Assembly: GCA_964389205.1 (NCBI GenBank)
Contig: CAYMDH010000038.1
Span: forward strand, 1-36,994
DNA length: 36,994 nucleotides
Source of the DNA: Leptobacterium sp964389205
GTDB lineage: Bacteria; Bacteroidota; Bacteroidia; Flavobacteriales; Flavobacteriaceae
Reading direction: 5' to 3'
Position 1 is the stretch's first letter. Each line of letters opens with the position of its first letter. Below the pieces are notes generated by a model. That model made no database searches. It was not told the origin of the DNA and saw nothing but the letters and a program-made list of their open reading frames with translations. The position numbers and the translations under genes were made by a program. Below, one piece after another: positions 28,173-36,772 of this stretch.

Positions 28173-28181
28173 AGACAATAA

Positions 28182-31100
28182 TTATTTATTCTCTATCCAT
28201 TTTCTAGCATTTACAAAAGCTTCTAACCAAGGAGATACTTCATCTTTTCTACCCTCAGGATAGTGTGCCCAGTTCCATTGAAATGTAGAACGTTCAATAT
28301 GCGGCATGGTTACCAAATGACGCCCAGTTTTATCACATAACATTGCCGTATTAAAATCTGAACCATTAGGGTTGTTAGGATATCCTTCATAGCCATATTT
28401 GGCAACAATATTATACTGATCTTCTGTTTTTGGCAAACTAAACTTACCTTCCCCATGAGAAATCCAAACCCCAAGCGTTGTACCTTCTAAAGAAGATAAC
28501 ATTATAGAATTATTCTTTTCAATATTCACAGAAGTAAAACTACTCTCATGCTTCTTAGATTCATTATGAATCATTTTACCATGCGTGTTGTGTTCAGGAT
28601 TGATAAGATCTAATTCCATAAACAATTGGCATCCGTTACAAATACCTACAGATAAGGTGTCTTCTCTATTAAAGAAATTATTAATTACGGTATTTGCTTT
28701 TTCATTGTATTTAATAGCCCCCGCCCATCCTTTGGCAGAGCCCAGTACATCAGAATTGCTAAACCCACCAACAGCTCCTAAAAACTGAATATCTTCTAAA
28801 GTTTCCCGACCAGAAATTAAATCAGTCATATGAACATCTTTTACATCAAAACCAGCTAAATACATGGCATTGGCCATTTCGCGTTCAGAATTACTTCCTT
28901 TTTCACGAAGTATGGCTGCTTTTGGTTTATTAGTACCAATAGTTGGTAATTTCCCTGTAAAATGTTTAGGGAATGTATATTTTAAAGGCTGTGCTTTATA
29001 ATTGCTATAGCGATCTGCAGCCAAACCATTAGCCGTTTGTTTTTGATCAAATAAGAAAGAAGTTTTATACCATGTATCTCTTAATTCAGTGACGTTTAAA
29101 GAAAATGAATCATTATCATTTACAATAGAAAGCGTATTATTTTCTGTTACTTTTCCAATATTGAAAAACGTTATGTTTGCCTCAGACAATACTTTTTCAA
29201 TGGTAGTATCTTTAGATTGAAATACAATACCGACATTTTCAGAAAATAAAAGTTTTATAGAATCATTTTCAGTAAGGCTAGAAAGGTTGAGTTCTGCACC
29301 CAAATTAACATCGGCAAAGCACATCTCTAATAAGGTAGTGATAAGACCTCCAGAAGCTATATCATGCCCGGCTACTATTTGTTCTTCTTTTATTAAACCT
29401 TGAATGGTATTAAATACTGTTTTTACATAACCTGCGTTTGTTACATCAGGAGCATCATTTCCTACTTTATTTAATATTTGCGCAAAAGAGCTCCCTCCTA
29501 ATTTATAACTGTCTTGAGAGATATTAATATAATATATCTCTCCTGCATTTCTTTTAAAAAAAGGCTCTACTACCTTAGTAATGGCATTGCAATTGGCAGC
29601 TGCAGATATAATTACAGTTCCTGGAGAAATTACTTCTTCATTTGGATATTTTTGTTTCATAGATAAAGAATCTTTTCCAGTTGGAACATTGATTCCTAAA
29701 TCAATAGCGAATTCTGAAATTGCTTGTACTGCCTTATATAAGCGGGCATCTTCCCCTTCGTTTTTGCAAGGCCACATCCAATTGGCAGATAAAGAGACAC
29801 TCTGTAAATTATCTTTTAAAGGCGCCCAAATTATATTAGTTAATGCTTCAGTAATACTATTACGACTTCCAGCTATAGGATTGATAAGCCCAGAAATAGG
29901 AGAGTGCCCAATAGAAGTAGCGATCCCTTCTTTTCCTTTGTAATCTAAAGCCATTACCCCTACATTATTTAAAGGTATTTGTAAAGGCCCAACACATTGT
30001 TGCTTAGCTACTTTTCCTCCTACACAACGATCTACTTTATTGGTTAGCCAATCTTTACAAGCGACAGCTTCTAGTTGTAAAACTTGTTCTAAATACGTTT
30101 TGAAATTAGCTTTATTATAACTTAAATTACTATAATTTCTACGAATGGTTTTGTCATTCATGACTGTTTTTGGAGAGCTTCCAAACATATCTTCTAAGTC
30201 CAAATCCATTGGTTTATCTCCTTTGGTTTTAGATTCAAAGGTAAATCTATGATTCCCTGTTACATCACCAACTGTATATATAGGAGAACGCTCGCGCTCT
30301 GCAATTTTATGTAAAGTATCAATATATTTATCTGCAATTACCAGCCCCATTCGTTCTTGAGATTCATTTCCAATGATCTCCTTGGCAGACAGTGTAGGAT
30401 CTCCTATAGGTAAGGCATCTAAATCAATATGTCCGCCAGTATCCTCTACCAATTCGCTTAAGCAATTTAAGTGTCCACCTGCACCATGATCATGAATAGA
30501 AACAATATAGTTTTCTTCACTTTCTACCATACCACGAACTGCATTTGCTGCCCGTTTTTGCATTTCTGGGTTAGAACGTTGCACTGCATTTAACTCAATA
30601 CCTGAAGCAAAGGCACCTGTATCTGCACTAGAAACAGCAGCACCTCCCATCCCGATGCGATAATTTTCTCCTCCAAGAATTACAATTTTATCTCCCTTAT
30701 TTGGAGTGTCTTTTAATGCTTGATCTGCTTTACCATACCCAATTCCACCAGCTTGCATGATTACCTTATCAAAACCTAGTTTACGGGCCTCTTCTTCATG
30801 TTCAAAAGTTAATACAGAACCACATATCAATGGTTGTCCAAATTTGTTTCCAAAATCTGAAGCTCCATTACTAGCTTTAATGAGAATATCCAAAGGTGTT
30901 TGATACAACCACTTGCGCTTTTCCATGCCGTTTTCCCATGGTCTGTTTTCTTCTAAACGAGAATATGCAGTCATATAGACTGCAGTTCCTGCTAGTGGTA
31001 ATGACCCTTTTCCACCAGCTAGGCGATCTCTAATTTCACCTCCAGAACCTGTTGCAGCACCATTAAAAGGTTCTACTGTTGTTGGGAAATTATGAGTTTC

Positions 31101-31838
31101 TGCTTTTAATGAAATTACAGACTCAAAATCTTGTGTTTGATAGAAATCTGGCTTGTCAGCTGTTTTAGGGGCAAATTGCTCTACTTTTGGGCCTTTTATA
31201 AAGGCTACATTATCTTTGTAAGCAGAGACAATATCATTAGGGTGTTGTCTTGAAGTTTCTTTAATCAACTTAAAAAGCGAGGTCTCTTTCTCTACTCCAT
31301 CTATAATAAAAGTACCATTGAAAATTTTATGACGACAGTGCTCAGAATTTACCTGAGAAAATCCAAATACTTCCGAATCTGTTAAGGGTCTATCTATTTT
31401 TTTTGAAACACTTTCTAAATAAGAAATCTCTTCATCACTTAATGACAAACCTTCTTTCAGATTAAACGCAGAAATATCATCGATATTTAAAATAGGTTCA
31501 GGAATGCTATCTATAGTAAATGAATCTTGATTTAATCTTTTATACTTTTCAGAAATCATAGGATCAAAATCTGAAAAATCTTGATCGCAAGCCTTAAATT
31601 CTTCAATACGAATGATTCCTTCAACGCCCATATTTTGGGTAATCTCTACAGCATTGGTACTCCAAGGAGTTATCATAGCTACACGAGGTCCAATAAAAAA
31701 AGCGTCTAGAGACGCCATATTTATTTTAGGTTGATTACCGAAAAGCCAAGTTAATTTTTTTAGATCGTCTGCAGGAAGTTCTTTGCTTATTTCTACTGCA
31801 AAGATCTTTGTTTTCAGGTCTCCGAAGAAAAGAATCAT
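28182..31838 (-). CDS. purL: Phosphoribosylformylglycinamidine synthase, long form
   Basis: This is the fourth step of purine biosynthesis, converting FGAR to FGAM with glutamine and ATP. The 1218-residue length is the single-chain type with the glutaminase fused at the C terminus, as in E. coli. Visible elements are VNSEHCRHKIFNG in the linker, GAATGSGGEIRDRLAGGKG and GGAAVSSADTG in the synthase core, HDHGAGGHLNCLSELV, and the C-terminal class I amidotransferase domain from AILREKGSNSEREMA. The triad candidates are Cys1067 (GICNGCQL), His1180 and Glu1182 (MPHIERSTFQWNW). All look intact. The ATG at 31838 gives the usual start MILFFGD. It is monocistronic here, with a promoter box at 31901-31894. 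Confidence 0.97.
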   Translation of the reverse strand: MILFFGDLKTKIFAVEISKELPADDLKKLTWLFGNQPKINMASLDAFFIGPRVAMITPWSTNAVEITQNMGVEGIIRIEEFKACDQDFSDFDPMISEKYKRLNQDSFTIDSIPEPILNIDDISAFNLKEGLSLSDEEISYLESVSKKIDRPLTDSEVFGFSQVNSEHCRHKIFNGTFIIDGVEKETSLFKLIKETSRQHPNDIVSAYKDNVAFIKGPKVEQFAPKTADKPDFYQTQDFESVISLKAETHNFPTTVEPFNGAATGSGGEIRDRLAGGKGSLPLAGTAVYMTAYSRLEENRPWENGMEKRKWLYQTPLDILIKASNGASDFGNKFGQPLICGSVLTFEHEEEARKLGFDKVIMQAGGIGYGKADQALKDTPNKGDKIVILGGENYRIGMGGAAVSSADTGAFASGIELNAVQRSNPEMQKRAANAVRGMVESEENYIVSIHDHGAGGHLNCLSELVEDTGGHIDLDALPIGDPTLSAKEIIGNESQERMGLVIADKYIDTLHKIAERERSPIYTVGDVTGNHRFTFESKTKGDKPMDLDLEDMFGSSPKTVMNDKTIRRNYSNLSYNKANFKTYLEQVLQLEAVACKDWLTNKVDRCVGGKVAKQQCVGPLQIPLNNVGVMALDYKGKEGIATSIGHSPISGLINPIAGSRNSITEALTNIIWAPLKDNLQSVSLSANWMWPCKNEGEDARLYKAVQAISEFAIDLGINVPTGKDSLSMKQKYPNEEVISPGTVIISAAANCNAITKVVEPFFKRNAGEIYYINISQDSYKLGGSSFAQILNKVGNDAPDVTNAGYVKTVFNTIQGLIKEEQIVAGHDIASGGLITTLLEMCFADVNLGAELNLSSLTENDSIKLLFSENVGIVFQSKDTTIEKVLSEANITFFNIGKVTENNTLSIVNDNDSFSLNVTELRDTWYKTSFLFDQKQTANGLAADRYSNYKAQPLKYTFPKHFTGKLPTIGTNKPKAAILREKGSNSEREMANAMYLAGFDVKDVHMTDLISGRETLEDIQFLGAVGGFSNSDVLGSAKGWAGAIKYNEKANTVINNFFNREDTLSVGICNGCQLFMELDLINPEHNTHGKMIHNESKKHESSFTSVNIEKNNSIMLSSLEGTTLGVWISHGEGKFSLPKTEDQYNIVAKYGYEGYPNNPNGSDFNTAMLCDKTGRHLVTMPHIERSTFQWNWAHYPEGRKDEVSPWLEAFVNARKWIENK

Positions 31839-31856
31839 AAATCGATATTCTTTTAT

Positions 31857-31901
31857 GTTTGTTTAGTTACAAACAGGTTGATTAAAGAAAATGCAAATTT
31901 A
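31857..31901 (-). promoter_or_regulatory. purL: purL promoter box and leader hairpin
   Basis: On the minus strand TAAATTTG (31901-31894) matches TAnnTTTG, with transcription expected near 31887 and a leader of about 49 bases. The leader contains a small inverted repeat (GTTTGT and ACAAAC, 31857-31874). I do not recognise a purine riboswitch in it. Confidence 0.5.
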
Positions 31902-31984
31902 CACTTTTTTAATAATTTAAAAGATGTTTTTGCAAGAGCATTTATGAGATAAAATAAGAAATGTTAATTTTTAATTAAATATTT

Positions 31985-32000
31985 TACCGATCGTTCGGTA
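31985..32000. promoter_or_regulatory. Palindromic operator upstream of the TetR gene
   Basis: TACCGATCGTTCGGTA is a 16-bp palindrome with one mismatched pair (sixteen positions, T/T at 7 and 10 apart). GC-rich ACCGAnCGnTCGGT sites are typical of TetR regulators that control themselves. It ends 5 bp before the -7 box. Confidence 0.75.
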
Positions 32001-32005
32001 GATAA

Positions 32006-32013
32006 TATATTTG
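32006..32013 (+). promoter_or_regulatory. Bacteroidetes -7 box of the TetR gene
   Basis: TATATTTG matches TAnnTTTG and ends only 4 bp before the ATG at 32018. With the usual 5-7 base distance to the start site, the transcript would be nearly or fully leaderless. Confidence 0.65.
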
Positions 32014-32017
32014 CACC

Positions 32018-32578
32018 ATGAGACCTAAAAAAGTAGAAGAAATATCATTAGTTAGAAACTTGTTAAGTGAAATTAGAAGTAAAGGATACGCAGGAAGTAG
32101 TCTTAATGATCTGGCTGCCATATCCGGTTTAAAAAAAGCAAGTTTATATCATCGATATCCAGGTGGTAAAAAAGATATAGTGTTATCGGTTTTAAAGTAC
32201 TTGCATGATTGGGATGTTGAAAATATTTCAAATGTAATTAACGATGCTAATATACCATCAGATAAAAAGTTGGAAAAAATAGTCAACGCTATAGATGTTT
32301 TTTATGATGGAGGAAATAATTCATGCGTAATGAAAACCTTATCTCTTGATAATGATCAAATAGATTTAAATGAACATTTACAGAAAGGAATGTTTGTTTT
32401 TTTAGATGGATTTGAATCGCTAGCAAAGCAATTTGGGTTTAACGAAAAAAATGCTATGGAAATAGCAGAACAAGTAATTATACAAATACAAGGAAGCCTT
32501 ATTTTATCTAAGATTTTACAATCAAATAAACCATTTAAAAAAGCATTATTACAGATATATAAATTATACAATCGATAG
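32018..32578 (+). CDS. TetR-family transcriptional regulator
   Basis: A 186-residue regulator. The N-terminal helix-turn-helix is RSKGYAGSSLNDLAAISGLKKASLYHRYPGGKKDI (about 21-55), with the TetR hallmark LYHR(Y/F)PGGK. The C-terminal ligand-binding helices are family-variable; NNSCVMKTLSL resembles the LmrA/YxaF-like subgroup. The ATG at 32018 is supported by the family-typical start MRPKKVEE and by the operator and -7 box directly upstream. It is followed after 62 bp by a DsrE-like gene and then a split-barrel protein gene, probably its regulon. Autorepression through the 31985-32000 palindrome is inferred; the inducer is unknown. Confidence 0.92.
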   Translation: MRPKKVEEISLVRNLLSEIRSKGYAGSSLNDLAAISGLKKASLYHRYPGGKKDIVLSVLKYLHDWDVENISNVINDANIPSDKKLEKIVNAIDVFYDGGNNSCVMKTLSLDNDQIDLNEHLQKGMFVFLDGFESLAKQFGFNEKNAMEIAEQVIIQIQGSLILSKILQSNKPFKKALLQIYKLYNR

Positions 32579-32640
32579 AGTCATTTTTTATCGAAGGTAT
32601 GCTAATCGGTAAAATAACATTAAGAATAAATACAATAAAA

Positions 32641-33006
32641 ATGAGTAAAACAGCAATTATTATTTTGTCAGACCCAAAAGCTGGAGCTGAAGAATCGTTA
32701 GGAAGATTATTTAATGCTCTTGGAACCGCTTGGGAGTATAAAGAAGGAGGAGAAGAAGTTAAAATTATTTTTCAAGGGACAGGGACAAGATGGCCTGAAA
32801 TTTTAGCTAATGAAAAACATCCTGCGCATAAAATTTATAACGAGGTACAAGATGTTATAGAAGGAGCTTCAGCTCTTTGTGCCAATGTTTGGGGAGCAAA
32901 TCCTAAAGGAATGGATTTAATAACAAATAATCCATTGCCAGAAACTGTTGGAAGTTCAAGTTTTTTAGAGCTTCGAAAAGATGGATATGAAATTCTTACA
33001 TTTTAA
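32641..33006 (+). CDS. DsrE-superfamily-like small protein
   Basis: A 121-residue cytoplasmic protein beginning MSKTAIIILSDPKAGAEESLGRLFNAL. ATG 32641 is preferred over an upstream in-frame ATG (32599), which would add 14 residues unlike the family. The pattern of a short beta strand, an SDPKAGAEES-type turn, VKIIFQGTGTRW and EGASALCANVWGA fits the DsrE/DsrF-like fold; one cysteine (in SALCANVWGA) sits where these proteins often have a reactive residue. Family members take part in sulfur relay or have unknown roles. Its position after a TetR gene suggests a stress-induced role. The precise activity cannot be read from sequence. Confidence 0.75.
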   Translation: MSKTAIIILSDPKAGAEESLGRLFNALGTAWEYKEGGEEVKIIFQGTGTRWPEILANEKHPAHKIYNEVQDVIEGASALCANVWGANPKGMDLITNNPLPETVGSSSFLELRKDGYEILTF

Positions 33007-33020
33007 TTATATAACTAGCA

Positions 33021-33055
33021 AATACTGACTCTAATATTAGAGTCAGTATTTATTT
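33021..33055 (+). terminator. Perfect 30-bp palindrome, probable terminator
   Basis: AATACTGACTCTAAT is followed by its exact reverse complement at 33021-33050, 15 bp after the DsrE-like stop. The following sequence is T-rich (TATTT) but has no long T run, so termination may be partial. An operator function for the next gene cannot be excluded. Confidence 0.6.
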
Positions 33056-33071
33056 AATAAAACTATTAAGT

Positions 33072-33989
33072 ATGAAAGAAGTATTTCATAATGGAGAGTT
33101 GGAGGTACAGAAAAAAATGGGATCAATAGATCAATCTGCTGCCATAGGGAAGATAATTAATAATACTATTATTGGAGGAGCGTTTCCATTTATAGAAAGC
33201 CTTACTACTATGGTAATAAGTAGTAGTGATATCAATCAAAAAATATGGGCTTCCATAATTTTTGGAGATATTGGTTTTATTAAAGTTAAAGATGCTAATA
33301 CACTTACTATTAATAAAGCTAAAATTCATAGTAATTTTGACGATCTCTTTTTTAATAATATTCAGAAGAATAAAAATATTGGAATTCTTTTTATAGAGCT
33401 AGGAAGTAGAAAACGATATAGAGTAAATGGAAAAGTAATACTGGATGATCAAGAAAACATTGTCATTACTGTAATGGAAGCATATCCTAATTGTCCTAAG
33501 TATATTCAACAGCGAATTATTACTGAGAATGGTATAGAAAATAAACTTCCTTCTATTGTAAAGAAAGGAGAAACACTAACCGATAATTTACATAGCATTA
33601 TTGCCAACGCAGATACATTTTTTATAGGAAGTAAAAGTAGCAATGATCAAATGGATGCATCGCATAGGGGAGGACAACCTGGGTTTGTAGAAATTATTGA
33701 AAATGATAAATTGAAAATTCCTGAATACGTAGGCAATTATTTATTTAATACACTGGGTAATTTAATTCAAAATCCTAATGCAGGTTTATTGTTTATTGAT
33801 TTTGAGAATAACGCAACACTTCAATTAAATGGCGAAGCCCATATTGTATTTAACGATGAAACTGAAGGAGTAAAAACACATGATACAGGAGTTTATTGGG
33901 CTTTTAATGTGACCAATTGGATGCTAACAGAAAATCATCATCAAGTAAATTGGGTGTTTAACTCGTATTCTAAATTTAACCCTAGATAA
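33072..33989 (+). CDS. Pyridoxamine 5'-phosphate oxidase-like split-barrel protein
   Basis: A 305-residue cytoplasmic protein of the FMN-binding split-barrel superfamily. It resembles the group annotated as pyridoxamine 5'-phosphate oxidase family, but it is longer than true PdxH and appears to contain two barrel-like halves. The second half shows NADTFFIGSKSSNDQMDASHRGGQPGFVEI, LKIPEYVGNYLFNTLGNLIQNPNAGLLFIDFENNATLQLNGEA, a recognisable signature of that group. No enzyme assay-type residues can be assigned with certainty. It begins 65 bp after the DsrE-like gene, beyond a palindrome, on the same strand as tetR. A redox or detoxification role is inferred from fold and context only. Confidence 0.85.
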   Translation: MKEVFHNGELEVQKKMGSIDQSAAIGKIINNTIIGGAFPFIESLTTMVISSSDINQKIWASIIFGDIGFIKVKDANTLTINKAKIHSNFDDLFFNNIQKNKNIGILFIELGSRKRYRVNGKVILDDQENIVITVMEAYPNCPKYIQQRIITENGIENKLPSIVKKGETLTDNLHSIIANADTFFIGSKSSNDQMDASHRGGQPGFVEIIENDKLKIPEYVGNYLFNTLGNLIQNPNAGLLFIDFENNATLQLNGEAHIVFNDETEGVKTHDTGVYWAFNVTNWMLTENHHQVNWVFNSYSKFNPR

Positions 33990-34015
33990 AATAGTAAGGT
34001 ATTATACTATTTTTT
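33988..34015. terminator. Bidirectional terminator between convergent genes
   Basis: AAAATAGTA (33988-33996) pairs with TACTATTTT (34005-34013) around an 8-nt loop, with T runs on the plus strand. It overlaps the stop codons of the split-barrel gene and of the facing rsmB-like gene, which end 17 bp apart. Confidence 0.55.
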
Positions 34016-35221
34016 CTTTTCTAAAAGAGCCATATAAAACCCGTCATAGCCAGATTCATGCACAGATACTTTTTTATCTTTTATAAATGTAAATTCTTTG
34101 CCTATTTCTGATGCTAAAAAAGTATGAACTTGTTCTTGGTTTTCAGATGGTAAAATAGAGCAAGTAGCATACACTAATTTTCCTCCAGGTTTTACCATTT
34201 TAGAATATTGAAGCAATACATCTTGTTGTATTTTCTTAATGTTGTCTATAAACTCTGGTTTTAGTTTCCATTTAGAATCTGGATTACGACGTAATACTCC
34301 TATACCAGAACAAGGCGCATCAATCAATACACGATCTGCCTTGTTATGAAGTTTTTTAATAGGTTTTGTAGAGTCAATTACTTTCAAGTCTATATTATGA
34401 GAACCACTTCTTCGGGCCCTTATTTTTAATTTCTTAAGCTTACTTTCATAGATATCCATGGCTATAATTTGTCCTTTATTTTCCATGAGTGCAGCCAGAT
34501 GTAGTGTTTTTCCACCTGCTCCTGCACAAGTGTCTACTACTTTCATCCCTGGTTTCACATCTAAGTAAGCAGCAACTAGTTGAGAAGAAGCATCTTGTAC
34601 TTCAAAGAAACCATTTTTAAAAGCGTCTGTTTTAAAAACATTTGCTCGTTCCTCTAATTTTAGTGCACTAGGGTATCCATTAATAGGGTTTGCATTAATA
34701 TTTTCGTCGAGAAGTGAATTTTGTAATTGTTTTTTATCCGCTTTTAATGTATTTACCCTTAAAATAACCTCTGCTTGTTGGTTAAGTGCTTTTATTTCTT
34801 TGGTCCATTGAGCATTCCCTAATTCTTTTTCTCCTAAAGTATCTAACCAGTCTGGGATAGATTCTCTAATTACTCTTTTTTTAGTAAGCTCATCAAAACT
34901 CCCTTTTATTCTTCTAGAAGGAGTTCTTTCAAATTGAGGCCAGTCTGGTAATTGAATTCCTTTTAATACAATCCATACAGCTACGATTTTCCATAGGTTT
35001 TCTCTACTAAAGTGTTCTTTGGCTCCTGCGATTTCGCTGTAAAGCCTTCTCCATCGTACAATATCATAAGTAGTTTCTGCTACAAAACCACGATCCCTGG
35101 CTCCCCAACGTTTATCGCGTTTTAAAAGTTGTTGCACTACTTTATCTGCATATTGATCTTCATTGAAAATTAAATTCAACCCATCAATAACTGCTAAAAC
35201 TAAATTTCTATGTAATCGCAT
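34007..35221 (-). CDS. RsmB/NOP2-family rRNA (cytosine-5) methyltransferase
   Basis: An S-adenosylmethionine-dependent RNA m5C methyltransferase of 404 residues from ATG 35221; a TTG two codons earlier (35227) is less likely given the promoter placement. The N-terminal region resembles the NusB-like/RsmB N-terminal part. The SAM motif is VDTCAGAGGKTLHLAALME (about 229-247), followed by AMDIYESKLKKLKIRARR. Both family cysteines are present: PCSG (Cys304, catalytic loop) and TCS (Cys354). SILPSENQEQV after the second Cys is typical. The likely target is 16S rRNA, though which cytosine is modified is not certain. It is divergent from the lipoprotein gene and shares a 73-bp promoter region with it. 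Confidence 0.92.
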   Translation of the reverse strand: MRLHRNLVLAVIDGLNLIFNEDQYADKVVQQLLKRDKRWGARDRGFVAETTYDIVRWRRLYSEIAGAKEHFSRENLWKIVAVWIVLKGIQLPDWPQFERTPSRRIKGSFDELTKKRVIRESIPDWLDTLGEKELGNAQWTKEIKALNQQAEVILRVNTLKADKKQLQNSLLDENINANPINGYPSALKLEERANVFKTDAFKNGFFEVQDASSQLVAAYLDVKPGMKVVDTCAGAGGKTLHLAALMENKGQIIAMDIYESKLKKLKIRARRSGSHNIDLKVIDSTKPIKKLHNKADRVLIDAPCSGIGVLRRNPDSKWKLKPEFIDNIKKIQQDVLLQYSKMVKPGGKLVYATCSILPSENQEQVHTFLASEIGKEFTFIKDKKVSVHESGYDGFYMALLEKKK

Positions 35222-35238
35222 CTTCAAAAATTGGGTTG

Positions 35239-35276
35239 CAAAGGTATTGTTTTAGAAAGGAATACCTTTATTTTTG
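35239..35276. promoter_or_regulatory. Divergent promoter pair with an inverted repeat
   Basis: The minus-strand box TACCTTTG (35246-35239) drives the methyltransferase and the plus-strand box TATTTTTG (35269-35276) the lipoprotein gene; both match TAnnTTTG. A TTG at 35247-35249 is 19 bp before the plus box, at -33 spacing. The arms AAAGGTATT (35240-35248) and AATACCTTT (35261-35269) are exact inverted repeats over a 12-bp spacer. Confidence 0.6.
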
Positions 35277-35300
35277 ATTGAATTTTAAAAATTTAATCAA

Positions 35301-36347
35301 ATGAAACCTCTTATATTTTTAGTTTTCTTACTTATTTTATTTTCATGTACTATCAAGCCCAAAGAAAAGAGAAGCTTTAACAGCGTAACCATTGAAATCA
35401 TTTTAGAAGATTCTATTAGTATAAGAGCAATTGATATAACAGAAGATAAGACACTTTGGTTTGCTGCTAATAATGGGGTTTATGGTAGTTATTCTGATAA
35501 AAATGGATTGTATAAAAGTACAATCAAATACGATAGTTTATCTCCATATTTTAGGTCGATAAGTAACAATGGAAAAACAACTTTTGCATTAAGTATTGCT
35601 AACCCTGCTTTGCTCTATAAATTAACTCCTGAACCTGAACTAGTATATAAAGAAGATCATAAAAATGTGTTTTATGATGCTATGAAATTTTGGAACGAAA
35701 ATGAAGGAATTGCTATGGGAGATCCAACAGAAGATTGTCTGTCTATAATTATTACAAGAGATGGTGGAACCACCTGGAACAAGCTTTCATGTAATGAATT
35801 ACCAAAAATAACTGAAGGTGAAGCAGCTTTTGCTGCGAGCAACACAAATATAGAAATTGTAGACAATCATACCTGGATTGTTTCAGGAGGTAAAAGAAGT
35901 AATGTGTTTTATTCTCCAGACAAGGGAAATACATGGGAAGTTTATAAAACTCCAATTATTCAAGGAGAAAGTACGCAAGGTATCTATTCGGTAGCTTTTT
36001 TTGATGAAAAAAACGGAGTTGTTATTGGAGGCGATTATACAAAACCAGAAAAAAACAATGCAAACAAAGCCATTACAAGTGATGGAGGTAAAACATGGAG
36101 CTTAGTAAGTAATAATCAAGGCCCAGGATATAAGAGTTGTATTCAATATGTACCAGGCACCAATGGAGAAGCGATGGTTGCCATAGGTTTTACAGGGATA
36201 TCATATTCTAATGATACTGGAAACAATTGGAAAGAGCTTTCTAAAGAAGGGTTTTATACTTTAAAATTTGTAAATGATTCTATAGCGTATGCAGCTGGAA
36301 ATGGGAGAGTAGCTAAACTAAATTTTAAAAAGAAAACAGGGAAATAA
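35301..36347 (+). CDS. Lipoprotein with BNR/Ycf48-like beta-propeller repeats
   Basis: A 348-residue protein whose N terminus (MKPLIFLVFLLILFSC) is a lipoprotein signal with Cys at about 16, followed by TIKPKEK, which lacks the acidic surface-export pattern and so may stay periplasmic. The body has BNR-type repeats with the S/T-x-D-x-G-x-T-W signature: ITRDGGTTWNKL, YSPDKGNTWEVY, ITSDGGKTWSLV and YSNDTGNNWKEL. It resembles propellers annotated as 'oxidoreductase' or photosystem II assembly factor-like in Bacteroidetes; no oxidoreductase motif is visible. Transcription starts at the divergent promoter and ends at a strong bidirectional terminator. Confidence 0.85.
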   Translation: MKPLIFLVFLLILFSCTIKPKEKRSFNSVTIEIILEDSISIRAIDITEDKTLWFAANNGVYGSYSDKNGLYKSTIKYDSLSPYFRSISNNGKTTFALSIANPALLYKLTPEPELVYKEDHKNVFYDAMKFWNENEGIAMGDPTEDCLSIIITRDGGTTWNKLSCNELPKITEGEAAFAASNTNIEIVDNHTWIVSGGKRSNVFYSPDKGNTWEVYKTPIIQGESTQGIYSVAFFDEKNGVVIGGDYTKPEKNNANKAITSDGGKTWSLVSNNQGPGYKSCIQYVPGTNGEAMVAIGFTGISYSNDTGNNWKELSKEGFYTLKFVNDSIAYAAGNGRVAKLNFKKKTGK

Positions 36348-36385
36348 AAAGAGGATAAGTCAGCCGATTTATCCTCTTTTTATCA
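36346..36385. terminator. Bidirectional terminator
   Basis: A perfect 13-bp stem, AAAAAGAGGATAA (36346-36358) with TTATCCTCTTTTT (36369-36381), has a 10-nt loop. T runs exist on both strands. It serves the BNR lipoprotein (plus) and the DUF6515-like gene (minus). Confidence 0.88.
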
Positions 36386-36396
36386 AATAGTAATGA

Positions 36397-36729
36397 CTAC
36401 GTAATTAACACCTCTTTTTTATAATACACTCCATTATGGGTATAATATCGTTGTTTTCTAATAGTAACAGTTTTATATCCATTAGGTAATTTTTTTATAA
36501 TTAATCCATTAGGAGGAGTAGTTATAGTATATGAGCGATTTCTCTTTTTATACCATCTTCCATTTGAATGATAATAAGTAACATTGTTATGTTTTACTGT
36601 ATAGGGATTATTAAGTTTAGTAATTACTATATGTTTTCTTGGACGAACTCGTGTTCTTGTTGTACTCACACAGGAGGCTGTAAATATTACAACTAACAGT
36701 ACTGGGATTATAGTTTTAATTAGTCTCAT
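36397..36729 (-). CDS. Small DUF6515-like lipoprotein
   Basis: A 110-residue basic lipoprotein: signal MRLIKTIIPVLLVVIFTASC with Cys at 20, then STTRTRVRPRKH. The remainder has repeated tyrosine/glycine-rich strands: VTYYHSNGRWYKK, YTITTPPNGLIIKKLPNGYKTV, and RYYTHNGVYYKK. The phrase PPNGxxIKKLPNGYKTV with YYxxNGVYYK is the pattern I associate with DUF6515. Function unknown; likely anchored in the periplasm or outer membrane. It converges on the BNR lipoprotein gene at a shared terminator. No promoter box was identified with confidence upstream. Confidence 0.78.
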   Translation of the reverse strand: MRLIKTIIPVLLVVIFTASCVSTTRTRVRPRKHIVITKLNNPYTVKHNNVTYYHSNGRWYKKRNRSYTITTPPNGLIIKKLPNGYKTVTIRKQRYYTHNGVYYKKEVLIT

Positions 36730-36772
36730 AATAAATAGTTTTTGAGTTCAGTAGTTAGATCTGTAAAAACCA

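Noticed and set aside
29581..29943. 120-codon frame opposite purL
   Set aside because: purL is intact and continuous here; the opposite frame has no recognisable features.
31857..31874. Purine riboswitch in the purL leader
   Set aside because: The leader is only about 49 bases with one 6-bp inverted repeat, too short for the known purine aptamer.
32599..32640. ATG 32599 as start of the DsrE-like protein
   Set aside because: The added 14 residues do not look like the family, whose start fits MSKTAIIIL at 32641.
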